Part shown: positions 57,992 to 64,000 of the stretch, piece after piece
Position numbering within the stretch: the stretch's first letter is position 1
How the letters are laid out: each line of letters opens with the position of its first letter
Assembly (NCBI RefSeq): GCF_000002235.5
Contig: NW_022145609.1
Coordinates: 26,859,493 to 26,923,492 of the forward strand
DNA length: 64,000 nucleotides
Reading direction: 5' to 3'
From: Strongylocentrotus purpuratus
Lineage: Eukaryota > Echinodermata > Echinoidea > Camarodonta > Strongylocentrotidae
The notes under the pieces: model-generated
Databases searched by the model: none
The model's input: only the letters and a program-made list of their open reading frames with translations
Told to the model about the DNA's origin: nothing
Program-made: the position numbers and the translations under genes

Positions 57992-59136
57992 GGAGCTCCA
58001 ACGTATGGTGGTGTGACCAAAGTTCACGCATGACCGAAGACGAAGTTCGCCATCTCAACAAATCAGTAAGATTTCAAAAATCTGATACCACCAATGGAAA
58101 GAGAAACACAAAATTACCCAGAGATGAAATTTTCTTTGGAATTGGGTATGAAATTGTGAAAATATTGACAAAAGATCAGCAAATTTTGCAATCTTTTGCG
58201 TCCATTCCGAAAAATGATCAACTTACCGATAAGGTCTGAAAATCTTCAACTTGAGAGAAAACTTCCTCAAAATTGTAAGTAAAATGTGGTACCAACTGAT
58301 TGAAATTGTGTAATATCTTTGCCTTGCAAATTATGATATTACCTTAATTTTGATGGATCAAATTTTGTCGCTAGTGTGGTTCCATATCCATTTTTTTTAG
58401 CAGTTTCATATCCATTCTTAGCAAAGGAATTTTAGCTCAATTTTTTACTAATTTTAATCATAATCATATATTGCATTTTCCACCTGAATTTGGATCACAT
58501 CCGGCATCGGGAAGCCTCCGTTTAGGGCTTTGATGTCGACGTCGTCGCTCAGTACAGTCTCCGCGCTATAGCTTTGCAACTCAAACTGAAGCTATCAGTC
58601 TAAAATTATGCAAGCTTCTCGTATAGTTTATGGTATCGTGCATGTGTGTAATACCATAAAGCATACGCAAAGTTTGCATTGCAATAGGCCTATATGATTA
58701 TGATTAAAATTAGTAACAAATTGGGATAAATTCCTTTGCTAAGAATCGATATTAAACTGCTAAAAAAACTGCTTAAAAAAATGGATACGGAACTACACTA
58801 GCGCCCACATTTTTTGATAAATCAACTGTAAACCCCTGTGCGTGAAGTTAAGTCTCGTTGTTTTTATGACTTTTTTAGATGCAGTGCGCACGCACGATCG
58901 GACATCAAATTTTAAGATCGCGATATCTCCAAAATCCTTCGAACGATAAAATTTTCTAGTTGAACCAATCTGTAGTAAAAAACTTTGCCGTCCATTTGGT
59001 AATAATCGAAATAAATAAATTTGTGTAGAATATGAGAAATCATAGATCGAAAATCACATTTTGAAATATATGTTCTAAAATGTCCGCGAACTTTGGTCAC
59101 CCCTTCATACGCCTTCGGCGTCGGCGTCGGAGCTCC
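57992..59136. mobile_element. foldback DNA element with a nested foldback
   Basis: The outer arms are GGAGCTCCAACGTATGGTGG...GTGACCAAAGTTC (57992-58025) and GAACTTTGGTCACCCC...GGAGCTCC (59088-59136). Inside, 58350-58478 is the imperfect reverse complement of 58683-58825 ('ctagtgtggttccatatcc' / 'ggatacggaactacactag', 'ttagcaaaggaatt' / 'aattcctttgctaa', 'taattttaatcataatca' and its complement). The arms are about 120 bp around a 200-bp GC-richer loop. No transposase is visible. Confidence 0.68.
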
Positions 59137-59728
59137 CTGGCTGGAGTTCATGCACAACAATATTATACTAATTAACAATCACGTCACATCGCACTCGGAA
59201 ATAAATGTTATATTTACCCTCATTCGGCTTAGATTATCTTCTGTTTCTCTCATGGTATTAGTAAAATTGCGTTCCCAGTCACGAGACATGGTCTCATCTA
59301 GGTATATTCTCTTGAAGAAGTGTTAAATTCATCAATTTCTGAGCTCCCTAATAAGTTGTTTCGAAAGAACTCAACTTGACAACAAGATGCGGTGCTATGG
59401 AATGCCAAATATCAATCAATTAACGTAGACTATATTATTGCGAATGTTTGAATAATATAGACAACATAAAAAGACATTGCCGAGAAAAAAAACATTGGTC
59501 CAGATTATCAAAATTCAATGTTTTATGTGATATTTAATGTATTTTCTCCTTCATTTAAACATAAATAATCATAAAAATATTGTATGACAATAGCTTATCA
59601 AGCGGCGCATGACATAGTCTAACTTGATTTCATAAATTGAATAACTAAATTAAAATTTAAAAATAAATTAAAAATAAAACGAATAAATACATGAATGAAT
59701 AAATAAATGGATATGGATAGATACATAG

Positions 59729-59890
59729 TGTTGTGGTACTATATGAACAACATCAATAGTTCATTGATGTGCGTAATGAGGCCGCGATTGGCGGAAGGAT
59801 ACATGAATAAAGCACTTTCAAGATGGCCACTTATACATGAACCTTGTCTACAGTGATCTCTTATTTATCCGTTCATCTGATCTTTCAACA
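59729..59890 (+). repeat. 5' LTR, 162 bp
   Basis: It starts TGTTGTGGTACT and ends CTTTCAACA, so it has TGTTG...CAACA inverted termini. It contains AATAAA near 59808. The bases right after it, TGGTGGCAGCGGTC (59891-59904), look like a tRNA primer-binding site. Confidence 0.75.
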
Positions 59891-60194
59891 TGGTGGCAGC
59901 GGTCAAAAGAATTGCCATATCTATTACTATTGAACTGCAGATCACATAGGGCAAGCAATAATCTTGAATGACTTATGAAAGATTGATAAGGGACGGTTTT
60001 TGAACTGCCGACAATCACACTGCACAGCCAGCAGAGTAAACTCACAGCCGCGTCTCCAATATGACTTTGTGTCGGCGTAAGGTTGCGCACTATATTACGC
60101 GGGAAATTCGAAACACTACGAGTAGACTAGTGTATTGACTGTCAGACTAAAGCCCTATACATTCAGGACCAGAACTGATGCGGAGGCAGAACCA

Positions 60195-60280
60195 GAGCCT
60201 AGAGGCTCGCCAGGAGCAGAGCCTAGAGGCTCGTCAGGAGAAGAGCCTAGAGGCTCGACAAGACCAGAGCCTAGAGGCTC
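60195..60280 (+). repeat. 24-bp periodic hairpin repeats in the retroelement leader
   Basis: GAGCCTAGAGGCTC recurs at exactly 24-base spacing from 60195, 60219, 60243 and 60267. Each copy can form a 6-bp stem (GAGCCT/AGGCTC). The block lies in a short leader open frame (60135-60452) and encodes four EPRGS-type octapeptides there. Confidence 0.85.
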
Positions 60281-60554
60281 GACCGGGACCGGGAACAGTA
60301 CAGCTCTAAGGCCGCTACCTCGGACTTCCAGCCCTGCACTGCATTATGGTTTTGGAACTAGCCGCCACTCGGACCCAGAGCGTCGTGTTGCGGACCGTGC
60401 AAGTAGATCCAGGACTGATTGCTGGACTTGGCCGGATCTGATTTTGGAATGAAAACTAGATTAGACTCTCAATCAAATGGACTATAATCTAAGCAGACAT
60501 ATAATGTTTGGACTCGGTTTGAAACAATTAAACCATAATTAATGTGCTTTGTTT

Positions 60555-61000
60555 GTCGTATAAAACTGGACTAGTAGAGTCTAGACTAGTCTAGTCTAGG
60601 GGTCTAGATCAAGACCTAGCCTAGATAGATAGTCTAGACACTTTTTTCTAGTCTAGAATCCACTTATGGATCTAGACTAGACCGAGTATGAGAATGAGTA
60701 GACTATGACTAAGATATAAAGGTGTAATTTGATCAAAATCTACTTTCACCTTGTTCTATATTACTGGACCTGGTCTAGATCTGGACTAGGCCTAGTCTAG
60801 ATTTCTAGATGTGTTTACTTTAGACCTTAACAAGTCCAATTTCTACATGTGGACCTGTCCTAATTAAGTGAATGATACACACATATCTCTTACATGTATG
60901 TAGAAGTGCTGATGTACTATTACTAACTTCGATCTAGATCTAGTGGTGGTAGACTCTACTGCCACTTAATTGTACTAGACCCTATAGACCAAACAGTGGT
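60555..61000 (+). other. CTAG-rich segment of the retroelement leader
   Basis: The tetranucleotide CTAG, usually in TCTAGA or ACTAGT contexts, occurs many times (for example dense at 60570-60700 and 60770-60815), far above its frequency elsewhere in the window. The segment is rich in short palindromes. There is no coding frame. Confidence 0.75.
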
Positions 61001-61258
61001 CCGTGGTATCCCCTTAAAGCGGGTCCAGGACCAGTTGTCTTTGCTAGACCACTTACACAAGGGGGTCTAATTGTCTATGGGTCTAGACTTGATATATTTT
61101 GATACATTTGAACCTACATTTTGAAGTTGTACATATAGATCTAGTCTATAGTGTAAATGTTAATTGCTATGTAGGCCTACATGTCGATTTTAGTCACAAT
61201 TCATGTATTACACGTAATTACCTGTGTAGTCCAAGACCCCATTGTAGAAACCAGGACC

Positions 61259-64000
61259 ATGGCTCGCTATCCAGAGATGAAGTGGGACCCTCAGTGTGGT
61301 CTCGCTGAAGAATTCACGTTATTTCAACAGCGAATGGAACTTTGCCTTCTCGATAATGAGATAACTGATACTACAAAACAGGCAACAAAAATAAAGATAG
61401 CTCTTGGGAACGAAGGGTTACGCAGGATAAACGCCTCTAGCCTCAGTGTAGAGGATCAGAAGGACCCAAGCAAGCTATGGGCCCTAATCGAAGGCCAACT
61501 GAATGTCAAAGTGAACTTCAGGATTCATCGTCTCGAATTAATGCGATACAAGCAGATGTCTGGAGAAACGATCGACGAGTTCGTCAATAGATGTCGGAGT
61601 AAGGCAAAGGAATGCAAGTTCACCGAGGGGGAATTGAGTGAAAGACTCATAGAGCTGGTGATTTCGTCTACACAACTCGAGTCGTTTCAGAAAGACCTAC
61701 TCGACAAAGAAAAGGGGTTCTCAATTGATAAGCTTCTTGAAGAAGGCCGCAAATATGAGGCCATTCAAGTCGGTAAACAGTGCCTGCAGACGCTCCACAC
61801 CATTGGAAGTGGGAACATTGATGCTGTTAGTCACGACAGTAGGCAGAAATGCAGGAACTGTGGTCTTTCACACCTTCCAAAGAGGTGTCCAGCCTTCGGG
61901 GACCTGTGCAATTCGTGTGGCGTCAAAGGACACTGGGCGAAGATGTGTCGAAAGACGAAGGAACAGGTCAAACCGAAGATCCCTCCTAGACGTCCACCAT
62001 CACAAGACAGGTGGAGCTCACAGCAGAGACAGCCCAGAAACAGGCAGTATAGGCCTACATCCTTTCATAGCAGGAACCAGCGTAAGGTTGACGAAATTGG
62101 ACCGGACGACACAAACCAACCGGACAGTGGGGAACGTGAATTCCACATGATACATATATCGCTAAACTCTATTGACTCGGAGGAGACCGAAGCATATGCG
62201 AGTATCAACATCATATGTCCAGACCTGAGGGGTCATCATCGCCTCAATGCAAAGGTTGACACAGGAGCCAGCGGTAATGTTCTGCCACTGCGGACGCTGA
62301 AGGACATGTACAGGGCTCGATGGAAAGATGTTATCCGTCCCACTACTACGCGACTATCTGCCTACGGAGAAACGCCTTTACGCTGCTTAGGCACCTTGAT
62401 GATGTCGATGATGTATGAAGGGTCGCCTTGGGTCGTAGACCAAACATGGTATGTTGCGGACGTAAAGGGACCAGTCATTGTCGGACTTCCTACTTCCAGA
62501 AAGCTAGGGATTGTTACGATTCACACAGTAGAACAACAGACGGGCCTGGACAGTCCAAATGATCTTCCTCCCATCAGGTCAGCTAAAGACCTACAGGCGG
62601 CTTACCCAGACCAGTTTGACCAGATTGGGAACTTCAGTGGCAAGGCAACGTTGCACTTGAAGAAGGATGCAACTCCATCAATTGATGCGCCTCGAAAATG
62701 CAGCATCCACCTGAGGGACAAGCTCAAGAAAGAGCTGGATCAGATGGAAAGTAACGGCATCATTAGGAAAGTTACTCATCACACGGATTGGTGCAGTTCC
62801 CTCACCACAGCCCTGAAGAAGGATGGGTCATTGCGAGTCTGCCTTGACCCCAAAAGGCTCAATCAAAACCTGAAAAGATGCCCTCACAAGATTCCAACTC
62901 TAGAGGAGCTCAATCCTGCATTCTCACAGGCCAAGTACTTCTCGAAATTGGACGCAAAGGCAGGATATTGGTCAGTCCACCTGGACGAAGAATCGCAGGA
63001 GCTTACTACATTCAGATCACCATTTGGAAGGTATTGCTTTCGCAGACTTCCATTTGGACTTTCGGTGAGTCAAGACATCTTTCAACAAAGGATGGACACA
63101 ATCCTTGCACAGGCGCCAGGCTGTGAAGGTATAGCTGACGACATAGCTGTATTTGGCAAGACTGAACAGGAGCATGATGATAATCTCTGGAGACTGATGG
63201 GAGTTGCACAAAAAGAAGGTCTGGTGTTCAACAGTACAAAGTGTGTGATCAAGGCGAGAAGCATCAATTTCTTTGGTTCACTGTACACAGACAAAGGCAT
63301 ACAACCAGATCCTAGCAAGTTGGAGGATGTCAGAGAAATGCCTACACCACAGAACAAGGACGATCTCCAGCGAGTGTTAGGGATGATGACCTATTTATCA
63401 CCATACATCTCAAACTATGCTGAAAAGTCAGCAATACTGCGTGATCTTCTGAGGAAAGATGTTCCCTTTACCTGGCAGGAGGACCATGAGGAATGCTTTC
63501 AACGATTGAAATCAGACATTTCAGAAGGAAAGTGTCTACGGTACTATAACCCCAGTGTCCCAACAGTACTAGAGGTAGATGCATCGCTCAAAGGACTTGG
63601 AGCCTGCCTCCTTCAGAATGAAAGACCAGTCGCATTCGCCTCAAAGAGTTTGTCAGATGCACAATCAAACTACTCAAACATCGAGCGAGAGACATTGGCA
63701 CTTGTTTTTGGGATCACACGTTTCCATTCATATCTGTTTGGTAACCAGTTCACAGTCTACACTGACCACAAACCACTCGAAACGATCTGTAGAAAGCCCC
63801 TGGGGAGTGCGCCTCCAAGATTACAGAGGCTTCTCGTCAAAATACAGGGCTATGATTGTGATATCCTATACAAGCCCGGAAGTCAGATGACATTACCAGA
63901 CACACTCAGTAGGTTGCCAAACCCCAGAAAGAGAGGAGACGTCATCGTTGAGCTCCATGTAGATGAAGTCATGGAATTAGAAGAGAATCATGACAATGAT
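61259..64000 (+). CDS. gag-protease-RT-RNase H polyprotein of the LTR element (partial)
   Basis: One frame is open from the ATG at 61259 to the window edge (914 codons). In order: a gag-like capsid region with 'MSGETIDEFVNRCRSKAKEC'; two zinc knuckles (about residues 198-236, CRNCGLSHLPKRC and CNSCGVKGHWAKMC); an aspartic protease with VDTGAS (about residue 333); reverse transcriptase with LDAKAGYWSVHLDE, FRRLPFGLS and ADD in the active-site position; and RNase H with EVDASLKGLGACLL and YTDHKPLE. Gag and pol share a frame, as some Mag-like elements do. The element is described as a fossil only. Confidence 0.92.
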   Translation, partial: MARYPEMKWDPQCGLAEEFTLFQQRMELCLLDNEITDTTKQATKIKIALGNEGLRRINASSLSVEDQKDPSKLWALIEGQLNVKVNFRIHRLELMRYKQMSGETIDEFVNRCRSKAKECKFTEGELSERLIELVISSTQLESFQKDLLDKEKGFSIDKLLEEGRKYEAIQVGKQCLQTLHTIGSGNIDAVSHDSRQKCRNCGLSHLPKRCPAFGDLCNSCGVKGHWAKMCRKTKEQVKPKIPPRRPPSQDRWSSQQRQPRNRQYRPTSFHSRNQRKVDEIGPDDTNQPDSGEREFHMIHISLNSIDSEETEAYASINIICPDLRGHHRLNAKVDTGASGNVLPLRTLKDMYRARWKDVIRPTTTRLSAYGETPLRCLGTLMMSMMYEGSPWVVDQTWYVADVKGPVIVGLPTSRKLGIVTIHTVEQQTGLDSPNDLPPIRSAKDLQAAYPDQFDQIGNFSGKATLHLKKDATPSIDAPRKCSIHLRDKLKKELDQMESNGIIRKVTHHTDWCSSLTTALKKDGSLRVCLDPKRLNQNLKRCPHKIPTLEELNPAFSQAKYFSKLDAKAGYWSVHLDEESQELTTFRSPFGRYCFRRLPFGLSVSQDIFQQRMDTILAQAPGCEGIADDIAVFGKTEQEHDDNLWRLMGVAQKEGLVFNSTKCVIKARSINFFGSLYTDKGIQPDPSKLEDVREMPTPQNKDDLQRVLGMMTYLSPYISNYAEKSAILRDLLRKDVPFTWQEDHEECFQRLKSDISEGKCLRYYNPSVPTVLEVDASLKGLGACLLQNERPVAFASKSLSDAQSNYSNIERETLALVFGITRFHSYLFGNQFTVYTDHKPLETICRKPLGSAPPRLQRLLVKIQGYDCDILYKPGSQMTLPDTLSRLPNPRKRGDVIVELHVDEVMELEENHDND

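Larger units (their letters stand above)
59729..64000 (+). mobile_element. Ty3/Gypsy-like LTR retroelement (Mag-like), 5' part
   Basis: A fossil element in which the 5' LTR, leader and gag-pol region lie in the window; the integrase and 3' LTR would be beyond the right edge. Protein features are of the Ty3 type common in echinoderms. The visible coding part looks whole, with no break noticed, which suggests a young insertion. Age cannot be measured without the second LTR. Confidence 0.9.

Noticed and set aside
58030-58239. 69-codon frame inside the foldback element
   Set aside because: Lies between inverted arms with no similarity to a transposase that I can recognise.
60195-60280. Regularly spaced 24-bp repeats resembling a CRISPR array
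   Set aside because: There are no unique spacers; the units are contiguous and lie in a retroelement leader of a eukaryotic genome.

Overview
The window looks like AT-rich nuclear DNA from a marine invertebrate, most likely an echinoid (sea urchin). This is an inference from its texture: short GC-richer exons in long introns, many short inverted-repeat DNA transposons, tRNA-derived SINEs ending in a 'GCGCTATATAA' tail, long G/C homopolymers, GA/CT microsatellites, and a Ty3-like retroelement of a type common in echinoderms. There are no operons, rRNA genes or CRISPR arrays, and I see no bona fide tRNA gene.

Genes. The only gene I am confident about is a nine-exon coding region on the minus strand (52846 down to 45767). 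Every junction has AG/GT borders and matching phase, giving an open frame of at least 457 codons. It encodes a coiled-coil protein with Ser-rich, basic and acidic C-terminal segments; I cannot name it. Its last coding exon has been tandemly duplicated (165-bp unit). Several weaker exon models were found by eye: plus strand at 6944-7060, 19537-20646, 30814-31743 and 32954-34457; minus strand at 12378-12880, 17816-17865, 22680-22745, 29799-29856 and 41214-41742. They are reported with low to moderate confidence because GC-richer patches often look coding in several frames.

Layout. 1-7 kb: a (GATAGAGAGTCAA)-type minisatellite of about 1 kb, three small foldback elements and one exon. 7-18 kb: a GC-rich patch, a SINE, a hAT MITE with perfect 8-bp target duplications, a purine-rich tandem repeat, and a 1.1-kb DNA element nested in a MITE. 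18-38 kb: a dense field of MITEs. Several families share TTAAAG...CTTTAA ends, which suggests TTAA insertion (Kolobok- or piggyBac-like). One family carries a related open frame in two copies, and two carry CRE-like TGACGTCA sites. 38-45 kb: sparse, with a possible two-exon gene at 41.2-41.7 kb and a degenerate array of about 150-bp units. 45.5-53 kb: the coiled-coil gene with two intronic SINEs. 53.9-57.7 kb: a TTAA-flanked piggyBac-like element with 13-bp inverted ends, filled with a degenerate tandem array. 58-59.1 kb: a foldback within a foldback. 59.7-64 kb: the 5' part of a Ty3-like LTR retroelement (LTR, long leader, gag-protease-RT-RNase H in one frame) that runs off the right edge.

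The most unusual items are the array-filled piggyBac-like element, the last-exon duplication, the nested 1.1-kb element with mirror-image ATTCAATT motif clusters, the near-perfect 41-bp palindrome beside a splice donor, and the hairpin-periodic, CTAG-rich leader of the LTR element. I found no clear new multi-gene system.
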